From: DZBG01 sp049241565
GTDB taxonomy: Bacteria; Bdellovibrionota; Bacteriovoracia; Bacteriovoracales; Bacteriovoracaceae
Direction: 5' to 3'
Assembly (NCBI GenBank): GCA_049241565.1
Contig: JBMLQL010000060.1
Coordinates: 10,390 to 74,389, forward strand
Length of the DNA stretch: 64,000 bases
The first letter of the stretch is position 1, and the number at the start of each line of letters is the position of its first letter. The notes below the pieces were generated by a model, which ran no database searches, had not been told where the DNA came from, and worked only from the letters and a program-made list of their open reading frames with translations. The position numbers and the translations under genes were made by a program. Below, piece by piece: positions 41,827-50,260 of the stretch.

Positions 41827-42691
41827 ATTAATTATCCTTACATTCACTCTACTTACTTCAATCCCTGCTCTAGGATTTAATAAAGATTTTACAACTGTTA
41901 ATGACCGTGTTCCTTATGAATTTAAATTGATGTTTGAATCTCTAAAGAGTGATTCAAAGACAAAAGCTGATCAGTTTAAATTGGTAGCTCTGGCCCAAGA
42001 CTTAAATACTAATCTTGCCCCTCTTCAAAAAAATACCATCTTTTTTCTGATGAAGTCTGAGATCATTAAGAACGTACTTGAATACAAAATTCCCAAATCA
42101 AGACCGTTCACTCCGAGTCAGGCCAATGTTCAAAGACTTTTTGCGAAATGGGAACAAAATCAAAAGAGCTATAGCTCATTTTCCAGATGGATTATTCAAT
42201 CTATCTTAGCTGAAATGAAACAAGCAGAAGCTGATGGATTTATCTTGGCCGGACAAGATCTTCGACCTCAGCTTTTCACAGGCGATAAGCAGGCCAAAAC
42301 AGTTCGTTTTCTCCGCTTCATGAAATATGCCTCGGCCTGGTGTGATCAAATCGATTCTCGCTCGGCCGGAGAATTTAACCAACTTGCGTCAACCGTAAGC
42401 TGGGTCACTCTTGATCGTCTCAATCAACGGGCCTTGCTACTTAAGCGCTATGCATCGACTAGTCAAAGTGACACAACCACAGTGACTTTTAATATCCCAG
42501 GTGAGCTTGCCAACTATTCTCCTTCTGAAATTAAGAATTTAGAAGAACCGCCGGTCCCTTCACTGAAGGAAGCATCCGAGGCAACTCGTCAGGAAGCTGA
42601 AGAGCAAACCCAAAAACTTGCTCCCGAAGACCTCTCTCCTCTCTCAGAGGATATTCAGAAAAAAATTGATGATCAGTTACCTGTAGAATAG
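41816..42691 (+). CDS. Exported protein, unknown function
   Basis: A 291-residue protein. I accept a TTG start at 41816 because GAGGA lies 8 bases upstream and a signal peptide (DFKLIILTFTLLTSIPALG) follows at once. The middle is helical and contains two short blocks (RWIIQSILAEMKQAEADGF and FLRFMKYASAWCDQI). The last 60 residues are acidic, Pro/Glu-rich and probably disordered (LEEPPVPSLKEASEATRQEA). It is the last gene of the set 36830-42691. I do not recognise a family. No clear terminator separates it from hisS, 98 bases downstream. Confidence 0.6.
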   Translation: MDFKLIILTFTLLTSIPALGFNKDFTTVNDRVPYEFKLMFESLKSDSKTKADQFKLVALAQDLNTNLAPLQKNTIFFLMKSEIIKNVLEYKIPKSRPFTPSQANVQRLFAKWEQNQKSYSSFSRWIIQSILAEMKQAEADGFILAGQDLRPQLFTGDKQAKTVRFLRFMKYASAWCDQIDSRSAGEFNQLASTVSWVTLDRLNQRALLLKRYASTSQSDTTTVTFNIPGELANYSPSEIKNLEEPPVPSLKEASEATRQEAEEQTQKLAPEDLSPLSEDIQKKIDDQLPVE

Positions 42692-42789
42692 CACGAGTCG
42701 TCAGGCCGCCTTTCCCTGTATTTTTAAGAGCGAATTTTGTATAATCCGTAGGCGCTTGATTTCATTTTTCAGCAAAAGGTAATACTGTC

Positions 42790-44103
42790 ATGGCCCTCAA
42801 TAAAAGTCCCTACAAAGGCACTCGTGATTTTTTCCCTCAGGACATGCGCCTTAGAAATTTTATCTTTGGAAAAATGGCAGAGGTTTCTGAACTGTATTCT
42901 TATGAAGCCTATGATGGTCCTTTGCTTGAAGAAGTAGAACTCTATCTCGCTAAATCAGGTGAAGAACTTATCAGTGAACAAATTTATTCTTTTAATGATC
43001 GTGGCGATCGTCATGTGGCCATTCGTCCTGAAATGACTCCGACTGTGGCCCGTATGGTGGCCCAGATTCATAGAGAAACAATTAAGCCACTGCGCTGGTA
43101 TTCAACTCCAAACCTTATGCGCTATGAAAAAATGCAGAAAGGTCGGTTACGTGAATTTTGGCAATACAATGCTGATATTTTTGGTGCTCCAGAGGGATTA
43201 GGTGAAATTGAAATTCTTCAACTAGCAGTTTCTTTAATTGCTTCATTTGGTGGAACGAATGAAATGTTTGAGATTCTGGTTAATGATCGTCGTTTTGTCG
43301 ACCTTGTCTTCACAGGTGTTCTTGGATGCACTGATGATGAAAAATATAAACTTTATAAACTCGTTGATCGTTCTGGAAAAATATCAGCAGAAAAACTAGA
43401 GGCTGATGCTCTCGCTATTCTTGGTGATAATCAGAAGGTAGAGACTTTTAAAAAATATCTTGCGACGAATTCAATTGAAGGTGTTTTGACTTGGCTAAAG
43501 TCAGATTCAACGGAGACAGGCGCTTCGATCAAAGCTTTTTTTGAAAAGATTAAAACTTTGGGTCTAGATCAATACGTAAAATTTGATGCCACTATTGTTC
43601 GCGGTCTTGATTATTACACAGGAATGGTTTTTGAGATTTTTGATAAACATCCTGATAATCGCCGTGCCATCGCCGGTGGCGGGGCCTTCGCTAATCTGCT
43701 GCAAATTTTCAATGAACCGGCCCTTCCAGGAGTTGGTTTTGGGCTTGGAGATGTCACATTCACTGATTTTCTAAAAATCCACAATCTTCTTCCTGATCTT
43801 TCAAAACCAGAAGTGGATATCCTTATCTCTTATATGGACTTATCGGCCGAAACGGCTAGTTTCGAGCTTTCAAGTAAGTTAAGAGATCTTGGACTAAAAA
43901 CAGAACTCTATCTTGGTGAGGCAAAACCTAAGAAAGTTTTTGGATATGCTGAAAAACGTGGTCATCAATTTGCCGCTATTATTGGAGCAGACGAGATAGC
44001 AAAAAATGAAATTCAATTTAAAAACTTAATAACAAGAGAAACCCACACTATTGCTCTTAATGATGTGGATAAAATGTCTCAGATTGCGAAGAAAGGAAAC
44101 TAA
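42790..44103 (+). CDS. hisS: Histidine--tRNA ligase
   Basis: A 437-residue class II aminoacyl-tRNA synthetase charging tRNA-His. Seen: KGTRDFFPQDMRLRNFIF at the N-terminus, motif 2 around YEKMQKGRLREFWQYNADIF (about residues 112-131), the His-specific VRGLDYYTGMVFEI, motif 3 GVGFGLGDV, and a C-terminal anticodon-binding domain. The length is normal. A TATAAT at 42740-42745 is a likely -10, though its -35 is poor. The valS start follows the hisS stop after one base, so the two synthetases are co-transcribed. Confidence 0.97.
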   Translation: MALNKSPYKGTRDFFPQDMRLRNFIFGKMAEVSELYSYEAYDGPLLEEVELYLAKSGEELISEQIYSFNDRGDRHVAIRPEMTPTVARMVAQIHRETIKPLRWYSTPNLMRYEKMQKGRLREFWQYNADIFGAPEGLGEIEILQLAVSLIASFGGTNEMFEILVNDRRFVDLVFTGVLGCTDDEKYKLYKLVDRSGKISAEKLEADALAILGDNQKVETFKKYLATNSIEGVLTWLKSDSTETGASIKAFFEKIKTLGLDQYVKFDATIVRGLDYYTGMVFEIFDKHPDNRRAIAGGGAFANLLQIFNEPALPGVGFGLGDVTFTDFLKIHNLLPDLSKPEVDILISYMDLSAETASFELSSKLRDLGLKTELYLGEAKPKKVFGYAEKRGHQFAAIIGADEIAKNEIQFKNLITRETHTIALNDVDKMSQIAKKGN

Positions 44104-44104
44104 G

Positions 44105-46768
44105 ATGGAAATCCAAAACGATTTACCAAAAACATACTCTCCAGAAGGGATTGAGGACAAGTGGTACCAGACTTGGATGCTTAAAGAAAGTTTTAAGCCT
44201 AAGAAGGGAAAACAGAACAAAACCTTCACACTCATCATGCCACCACCAAACGTCACCGGTAAGCTTCACATGGGACATGCTCTTGATGCCACAACTCAGG
44301 ATGTTCTGACTCGATACAAGCGCATGAAGGGATTTGAGACACTTTGGATCCCAGGAACTGATCACGCGGGTATTTCAACTCAAGCAGTGGTCGAAAAACT
44401 TATTTATAAAACAGAAAAGAAAACAAAACATGATCTTGGACGTGATGAATTCTTAAAACGTATTTGGGAATGGAAAGAGCAATACGGAGCTGAAATTGTA
44501 AATCAGCAGAAGAAGATGGGTGTTTCTTGTGATTGGGATTATGCCACATTCACTATGGATGAAGTTCCTAATAAGGCCGTTCGAAAGTTTTTCGTTAAAC
44601 TTTATAACGAAGGTTTAATCTATCAGTCGGATTATATCGTTAACTGGGACCCTATTCTTCAATCAGCGATCTCAGATGCTGAAGTTGATCATAAAGAGGT
44701 AAAAGGAAACTTCTACTCTGTTAAATACAAAGTAAAAGAAGATCCAAATATTGAACTTATCATCGCCACGACTCGTCCTGAAACAATGTTCGCCGACACT
44801 GCTGTTGCCGTGAATCCGAATGATGAGCGCTTTAAAGACCTCATTGGTAAGACGGCCATCGTTCCTATTTGCAACCGTGAAGTTCCGATTATCGGAGATG
44901 AGCACGTTGATATTGAAAAAGGAACTGGCTGCCTCAAAGTAACTCCAGGACATGACTTTAATGACTTTGAAATTGGAAAGCGTAACGGACTTCCTATTAT
45001 CAATATCCTTAACCCAGATGGAACATTTAACAACAACGCGCCAGAGATTGAAGGGCTTAAACCAAAAGATGCACGGGCCGAAGTTGAAAGAATCATGACA
45101 GAACTTGGGATCATGGTTGAGAAAAAAGACCATGTTCATCCAGTAGGCCATGGAGAAAGATCAGGCGAAATCGTAGAGCCCATCGTTTCAAAGCAGTGGT
45201 TTGTAAACACAACAAGTATGGCAGAGCGGGCCGTTAAGGCCGTTGAAGATGGCGAGATGACTTTCTATCCGAAAGGATGGGAAAACACTTACTTTTCATG
45301 GCTGAGAAATCCGAAAGACTGGTGTATTTCACGCCAGCTATGGTGGGGACATCAAATTCCTGTTTTCTACTGCCGCAGCTGTAAACATCAATGGGCCGCT
45401 GAAGAAAATCCTTCTGAGTGTATTCAATGTAAAGATAAAGATATTTATCAAGACAATGATGTTCTTGATACGTGGTTCTCATCAGGTCTCTGGCCAATGT
45501 CGACATTGGGCTGGCCAGATGAAGAAGCGATGAAAGAAAAAGGATTTGATAGATTTTATCCTAATACAGTTCTTATCACTGGATTTGATATCATCTTCTT
45601 CTGGGTAGCTAGAATGATGATGATGGGAATGAAAGTCACAGATAAAGCTCCTTTTAAAGATGTTTATATTCATGCCATTGTTCGTGATAAACAAGGCCGC
45701 AAGATGAGTAAATCTCTTGGAAACGGAATTGATCCTCTAGAGATGGTGGCCCAGTATGGAGCTGATGCTGTTCGCTTCACTCTTGCTTCAAACTCTGGCT
45801 ATAACCGTGATATCAATCTTGATCCTGAAAGAATTGAAGGTTACAGAAATTTCATGAACAAGATCTGGAATGCGTTTAGATTTATTGCTCCTTATCTTGA
45901 TAAGGCCAAAGATGAACTACCAGTAAAATCAGAATGGCATCTTCATGATAAATGGATTCTCGCTGAACTCAATGCTGTGGCCAAGACGATGAACGAATCT
46001 CTTGATGTTTACCGCTATGATGATGCCAGCTCGGCCATTTACCAATTCGTCTACGATAAACTTTGCTCTTGGTATATTGAGCTTTCAAAAAATATTCTCA
46101 ACGGAAATGATGAAAAAGCCAAAGTCATCCGTGCCACTATGCTGAAGTACTGCTTCCGCAAAGTGATGATTCTTCTTCACCCCATTACTCCGTTTATCAC
46201 AGAAGAAATCTGGTCCATCCTTGAGAATGGAAAGTCTCTTGTGACAGATCAAGAATATGTCGAGTTTGATAAAAATCTTGAGAATGCGGAAGTTTTCACC
46301 ATGATGAATAAGTTCATCGATATCACAACTGGTGTCCGCAATATTCGCTCATCTGTAAATCTCAAGCCAAAAGATGAACTTGATGTGAAACTATTTACTG
46401 ATGATAAGGCCCTGGCGAAATTTATTTATGAATCTCGCCATTTCCTCAAAGATCTTGCCAACGTGAAATCAGGAACGATTCGTGGAAAGTCTTCTGAGCG
46501 GCCAAAAAAATCAGCTTCACTGGCCACAACTCATACTGAAATTTTTATTCCGTTAGAAGGGCTCATTGATATTCAGGATCAAGTGAATCGAATCAAAAAA
46601 GATATGGATAAAACAAAGGCCGACTATAGTAAGGTTGAGGCCAAGCTAGCGAACACTAACTTTGTGAGCAATGCTCCAGCCGAGGTTTTGGCAGAAGTAA
46701 AAGAAAAAGCTGCTATGTTTCAAGAAAAACTTCAATCTCTAGATCGTATCCTTAATAGCTTTATGTAG
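44105..46768 (+). CDS. valS: Valine--tRNA ligase
   Basis: An 887-residue class I synthetase for tRNA-Val. The ATP-binding HIGH motif is HMGH in PPNVTGKLHMGHALDATTQ (about residue 48). The KMSKS motif is KMSKSLGNGIDP (about 535). The editing (CP1) domain lies between them and includes IIATTRPETMFADTAVAVN. The last 65 residues form the typical valyl tRNA-binding coiled coil (IQDQVNRIKKDMDKTKADYS). A longer frame begins 18 codons upstream inside hisS, but the ATG at 44105 gives the normal N-terminus. A terminator follows 6 bases after the stop. Confidence 0.97.
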   Translation: MEIQNDLPKTYSPEGIEDKWYQTWMLKESFKPKKGKQNKTFTLIMPPPNVTGKLHMGHALDATTQDVLTRYKRMKGFETLWIPGTDHAGISTQAVVEKLIYKTEKKTKHDLGRDEFLKRIWEWKEQYGAEIVNQQKKMGVSCDWDYATFTMDEVPNKAVRKFFVKLYNEGLIYQSDYIVNWDPILQSAISDAEVDHKEVKGNFYSVKYKVKEDPNIELIIATTRPETMFADTAVAVNPNDERFKDLIGKTAIVPICNREVPIIGDEHVDIEKGTGCLKVTPGHDFNDFEIGKRNGLPIINILNPDGTFNNNAPEIEGLKPKDARAEVERIMTELGIMVEKKDHVHPVGHGERSGEIVEPIVSKQWFVNTTSMAERAVKAVEDGEMTFYPKGWENTYFSWLRNPKDWCISRQLWWGHQIPVFYCRSCKHQWAAEENPSECIQCKDKDIYQDNDVLDTWFSSGLWPMSTLGWPDEEAMKEKGFDRFYPNTVLITGFDIIFFWVARMMMMGMKVTDKAPFKDVYIHAIVRDKQGRKMSKSLGNGIDPLEMVAQYGADAVRFTLASNSGYNRDINLDPERIEGYRNFMNKIWNAFRFIAPYLDKAKDELPVKSEWHLHDKWILAELNAVAKTMNESLDVYRYDDASSAIYQFVYDKLCSWYIELSKNILNGNDEKAKVIRATMLKYCFRKVMILLHPITPFITEEIWSILENGKSLVTDQEYVEFDKNLENAEVFTMMNKFIDITTGVRNIRSSVNLKPKDELDVKLFTDDKALAKFIYESRHFLKDLANVKSGTIRGKSSERPKKSASLATTHTEIFIPLEGLIDIQDQVNRIKKDMDKTKADYSKVEAKLANTNFVSNAPAEVLAEVKEKAAMFQEKLQSLDRILNSFM

Positions 46769-46774
46769 TACTCA

Positions 46775-46814
46775 GGGAGCACCGCTTTGCGTCACGCAAA
46801 CTTTGCTCCCTTTT
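46775..46814 (+). terminator. Rho-independent terminator of hisS-valS
   Basis: Outer arms GGGAGCA (46775-46781) and TGCTCCC (46804-46810) enclose an inner stem (TTTGCG/CGCAAA, 46786-46800), followed by TTTT at 46811-46814. Confidence 0.8.
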
Positions 46815-46867
46815 CGATATCTCTAATCTTTGTAAAAATATTAAAAAAACATAAAGGATTAGGAATT

Positions 46868-47275
46868 ATGAAGACCTTGATGATCGTCGCTCTAAGTATG
46901 CTCACGACAGCTGCTTTTGCTCAAGACATTACCTGTCTCGATAAGTTGATGCCATCATCACGCTTCTCGGGTCTTCATCAGCTGACAAAAGAAGAGTGGG
47001 ACGAATCTGCGGAAATTCTTCTTGATGAAGAATCTTCTAAACTCGCTATCAAGGTACTCACTGAATCAAAACTTTTTTGTAAAGCCACTGAAGTTGTTAT
47101 CAAGATGGAACCGGTTTGTGGTCACATGATTGAGGATGTCCAACAATCCTATACTTGCTTTGTTTTTACAAATCTTGGCTATTTCACTATTTCAAAAGAT
47201 AATGGAAAGAATACGAATTTTATCTTCAGCAAAGATAAGAAATTTAACGAACCGCCGGCTAGTTACTCTTTTTAA
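46868..47275 (+). CDS. Small exported protein, unknown function
   Basis: A 135-residue protein starting at the ATG at 46868, with AAAGGA 9 bases upstream. An in-frame start 81 bases earlier lies in the valS terminator and is unlikely. The signal peptide (MKTLMIVALSMLTTAAFA) is followed by a mature domain with four cysteines (ITCLDK, LFCKAT, PVCGHM, YTCFVF), probably two disulfides. I do not recognise it. It overlaps the end of the convergent glycosyltransferase gene by 17 bases. Confidence 0.65.
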   Translation: MKTLMIVALSMLTTAAFAQDITCLDKLMPSSRFSGLHQLTKEEWDESAEILLDEESSKLAIKVLTESKLFCKATEVVIKMEPVCGHMIEDVQQSYTCFVFTNLGYFTISKDNGKNTNFIFSKDKKFNEPPASYSF

Positions 47276-48305
47276 TCGCAAGTTTGAAAAATTCAAGAGC
47301 ACGAGTGTAAATCTCGTGCATATCAAATACTTTTCGTACTTGCCCAGCATTAGCACTCGCTCCTACTGTTTGAATAAGTGTAGGATCATTTACACCACAA
47401 ACCATAACATCCGCTAAAAAATAAAATGGCCCTAATCTTTGAGGGTCTTCACGGTCGTATAAAGCGATGGTTTGTGCTCCAGTGTAAGCAGCGACTGCCC
47501 CAGCTGCACCTTCATAAGTGATCACTCCACGAGCATGAGCAAAAAGTTTTCCAAACTCAATCCAGTTATTCGTTTTAATGAATGAATACTGATTTTGAGT
47601 TGGAAGCTGTTTCATAAAGAGTTCTACATGAGGAAGCACTTTTTCAATTTCATCAGAGGTGAAAAAAATGAGATGCTGGCCTTCAAATAATCCTGCGAGC
47701 TCTCTCCACTCATCCGCGATCATAGACTCTCTTAATGGATAAAGATTAATCGCAATATAACTCGAGTCTTCCCATTCTGCACTGGCCAGTGGAAGCTCTC
47801 GACTAGTGACTCGGAGCCTAGCACTCACTTCTTTTAGTGTGTGATGATTATAGAGAGCATTAAAATCTTCCGAGAGATGATGCCCCACTGGACGAGAAAT
47901 TTTTTCTGTAAAAAGCATTCCCTTCCATCCATCCGCAAATCCCAAGCGGCGCTTTGAGCGCAGAGCAAGTCCAATACAAGCATCAACAAAAGAATTAGTA
48001 AGACTAATGAAAAGATCTACATTTCCAATAATCATATGGGCACAAAATCGATGAACATCAAATACGGTTTTGATCTCTCCATCATCAAACTCATGATAGA
48101 AGGCCGTAAAGGGAAGAAGGTTTAAGACTTCAATATTCTTTTTCGGAGTAATGAAATGAAGTTCGGCGTCAGGGTAATAATCGCGGAGAGCATGCAGGAA
48201 AGGAAAGGTATGAACCCTCTCCTGCAAATCAAATGGCAGTTTAACCGCTATGATTCTAATAGCGTCTGGATCGATGGGTTTATCTTGTTCTGCCTGTATA
48301 TCCAT
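47259..48305 (-). CDS. Glycosyltransferase family 9 (heptosyltransferase-like) protein
   Basis: A 348-residue GT-B fold protein. IRIIAVKLPFDLQERVHTFPFLHALRDYYP at the N-terminus is the family opening, and GVITYEGAAGAVAAYTGAQTIALYD is the nucleotide-sugar site with the conserved G-x-x-HxA-like region (here EGAAG replaces DTGxxH). It probably adds a sugar to the lipopolysaccharide core at the inner membrane. The replacement of the usual DSG/DTG-H pattern suggests a divergent donor or a weak enzyme. The start lies 58 bases inside the upstream membrane protein gene, an unusually long overlap. No Shine-Dalgarno is seen. Confidence 0.82.
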   Translation of the reverse strand: MDIQAEQDKPIDPDAIRIIAVKLPFDLQERVHTFPFLHALRDYYPDAELHFITPKKNIEVLNLLPFTAFYHEFDDGEIKTVFDVHRFCAHMIIGNVDLFISLTNSFVDACIGLALRSKRRLGFADGWKGMLFTEKISRPVGHHLSEDFNALYNHHTLKEVSARLRVTSRELPLASAEWEDSSYIAINLYPLRESMIADEWRELAGLFEGQHLIFFTSDEIEKVLPHVELFMKQLPTQNQYSFIKTNNWIEFGKLFAHARGVITYEGAAGAVAAYTGAQTIALYDREDPQRLGPFYFLADVMVCGVNDPTLIQTVGASANAGQVRKVFDMHEIYTRALEFFKLAIKKSN

Positions 48306-49000
48306 AACACCGTAAAGTAACTTGTTGCAAAGGCTGGGACGAATGCATTTATTATCGGCACAGAAACAAACAATAAGAAGATAAATCCGGTGAATGTATA
48401 AGGAAAAAAGTTTTTGAGTATATCAATCAGACATTGTCTCATATTCATATCATGTCTACTCCATGAATAATCAATGAATTGGATCGCCAGAAGTAATGAT
48501 GAAAGAATAAGGGCCACAGGGTAAAGCACCGGAATATAGTTCATCACAAACGCAAGTGCTCCTAAAACAACGATAAATAAGATTTTCTTAAATTCGTTTG
48601 TAAAGGTATGCCCGAGCCTTTTCATGAGCTCTTTCCAAGTCTGCTCCTTAGTAGGAAGTGTTTCAGAAGCAAGCTTCCTCTCAATTCTCGAGCTCAGCAT
48701 ATCGTTAAATGGCGAGGCTAGAATTCCAACTAAAATGACATAAGTCCAATTCATGAGCATGAGGAAAAAGAACATTAAAAAAGCAGTAATAACATAAGTG
48801 AGAAAACCACTATTCATTTGATGAGGCATATAGAGCTTCACATAATCAGTGAGGGTACTGGCATTATAAACAATGAATGTGCCCACAAGAATATAGATTC
48901 CAATAGCAATAAGTGTTGGGATCATGAAAAGCATAATATTAACTGGATCTTTAAAAACAGTTTTAATCGCCAAAGGAAAAGAAATCATCACTCCACGCAT
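48248..49000 (-). CDS. EI24/CysZ-like membrane protein
   Basis: A 250-residue inner-membrane protein with four long hydrophobic regions (about residues 20-48, 66-100, 138-175 and 195-230). It also has the loop ILASPFNDMLSSRIERKL, which is the recognisable part of the EI24 (CysZ sulfate permease) family, and DYSWSRHDM further on. CysZ takes up sulfate; whether this protein does is unknown. GAGGT before the ATG at 49000 supports the start, and a second ATG four codons on is also possible. It lies 7 bases after the DUF309 gene and overlaps the GT9 gene by 58 bases. Confidence 0.75.
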   Translation of the reverse strand: MRGVMISFPLAIKTVFKDPVNIMLFMIPTLIAIGIYILVGTFIVYNASTLTDYVKLYMPHQMNSGFLTYVITAFLMFFFLMLMNWTYVILVGILASPFNDMLSSRIERKLASETLPTKEQTWKELMKRLGHTFTNEFKKILFIVVLGALAFVMNYIPVLYPVALILSSLLLAIQFIDYSWSRHDMNMRQCLIDILKNFFPYTFTGFIFLLFVSVPIINAFVPAFATSYFTVLWIYRQNKINPSIQTLLES

Positions 49001-49006
49001 ACAACC

Positions 49007-49411
49007 TCAAGCTGGAAAATGTTTAAACCGAAATTCAAATAACGCTGAAAAATCTTCAAGTTCGGGACTCTCAGGAACGGCCATAGCTAGTTTCTCGAGC
49101 TCTTCCCAATCAAGATATTTAAACGCTAAATCTGTCAGAATATTTTGTTCACGACAACGGCGAAACTTCTCTTTCGCCTTAATAATCATGCCGGTCGCTC
49201 CAATGAGTTTTGAGTCACGATAATGAATGCAAACCGCTGCAACTTGAATCACGGCCCAATAAACGTTGCGGGCCGGATCATTACGATCTTCCATCCACAC
49301 ATCTTCAAGAGATTCGTGGCACTCCCAATATTTTTGCTCATTAAAAAGTTCCACCCCTTCACGCATTTTTTCTAAGTGATCAGGGGTGAATTGACCAAAA
49401 CTGTAATCCAC
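49007..49411 (-). CDS. DUF309 family protein
   Basis: A 134-residue protein. VELFNEQKYWECHESLEDVW and NVYWAVIQVAAVCIHYRDSKLIGATGM are the two conserved blocks of DUF309, a small helical protein of unknown biochemical role. I place the start at a GTG whose first base is the last base of the fabI stop codon (TAGTG). The open frame continues upstream into fabI, but the family begins about here. The GTG overlap implies translational coupling to fabI. Confidence 0.85.
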   Translation of the reverse strand: MDYSFGQFTPDHLEKMREGVELFNEQKYWECHESLEDVWMEDRNDPARNVYWAVIQVAAVCIHYRDSKLIGATGMIIKAKEKFRRCREQNILTDLAFKYLDWEELEKLAMAVPESPELEDFSALFEFRFKHFPA

Positions 49412-50181
49412 TAGAATCCGCCGAGGATATTTAACCCTGAATCGACGTAAAGCACTTGTCCCGTCACTCCACCGGAAAGAGATGAAGCTAAATAAACGGC
49501 TGCTCCTCCGCAATCTTCAGGAGTCACATTTCTCTTCATAGGAGAAATTTCTTCTACCTGAGAAAGAAGAGTTCTGAAGCCTGAAATTCCAGAGGCGGCT
49601 AAAGTCTTGATAGGTCCTGCTGAAATACAATTCACTTTAATTCCACGAGGTCCGAGATCATAGGCCAGGTATCTTGTTGAAGCTTCAAGTGCGGCTTTGG
49701 CCACACCCATGACATTGTAATTTTTAATCACTTTCTGAGAGCCGTAATAAGTCATACTGATAATTGATCCATTATCATTCATCAAAGGGGCCAGTGCATC
49801 TGACAGTCCGACAAGAGAGAAAGCAGAGATATCACAGGCCATGGCATAACCTTTACGACTTGTATGAATGAACGGCTTTGCTAAATCTTCTTTATCAGCA
49901 AAGGCCAGAGAGTGAACGATGATATCGAACTTTCCCCACTTCTCTTCGACAATTTTTTTCATCGGTTCGTAGTGAGCATCATTAGTCACATCCATCTCAA
50001 AAATAAAGTCCGCCCCAATTTCTTGGGCCAGAGGCTCTACTCTTTTGTGAATCGCTTCATTCATATAAGAAAGAGCTATAGAAGCTCCCTGTTCTTTAAA
50101 TGCTTTTGTAATTCCCCACGCAATTGAACGGTCATTGGCCAGACCCAAAATAAGGGCCTTTTTGCCTTCAAGTAGTTTCAT
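49411..50181 (-). CDS. fabI: Enoyl-[acyl-carrier-protein] reductase (NADH), FabI
   Basis: A 256-residue short-chain dehydrogenase for the last step of each fatty-acid elongation cycle. Seen: the nucleotide-binding LILGLANDRSIAWGI (residues about 9-23), the active-site pair in YNVMGVAK (Tyr and Lys six apart), the earlier MTYYGSQKV, and the C-terminal LSGGVTGQVLYVDSGLNI. The ATG at 50181 with GAGG upstream gives the family length; an in-frame start 18 codons earlier is unlikely. DUF309 and EI24 genes follow on the same transcript. The divergent hisC-like gene starts 78 bases away. Confidence 0.96.
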   Translation of the reverse strand: MKLLEGKKALILGLANDRSIAWGITKAFKEQGASIALSYMNEAIHKRVEPLAQEIGADFIFEMDVTNDAHYEPMKKIVEEKWGKFDIIVHSLAFADKEDLAKPFIHTSRKGYAMACDISAFSLVGLSDALAPLMNDNGSIISMTYYGSQKVIKNYNVMGVAKAALEASTRYLAYDLGPRGIKVNCISAGPIKTLAASGISGFRTLLSQVEEISPMKRNVTPEDCGGAAVYLASSLSGGVTGQVLYVDSGLNILGGF

Positions 50182-50221
50182 CAAAACCTCGCTTTTCTTT
50201 TCATTCACTTTACCTGTGTGG

Positions 50222-50260
50222 TAGCGTTTTCTCACCTAAAAAATGCCTGAGAGAACGCTA
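50222..50260. promoter_or_regulatory. Inverted repeat directly before the hisC-fah-hmgA operon
   Basis: Arms TAGCGTTTTCTCA (50222-50234) and TGAGAGAACGCTA (50248-50260) are 13 bases each with one mismatch and a 13-base centre. The right arm abuts the first ATG and covers the ribosome-binding region. It may be an operator in the divergent fabI/hisC region or an RNA hairpin controlling translation. Confidence 0.5.

Noticed and set aside
44672..45151. Open frames of 133-159 codons on the strand opposite valS
   Set aside because: They lie wholly inside a conserved, well-identified synthetase gene and show no start signals or recognisable protein features.
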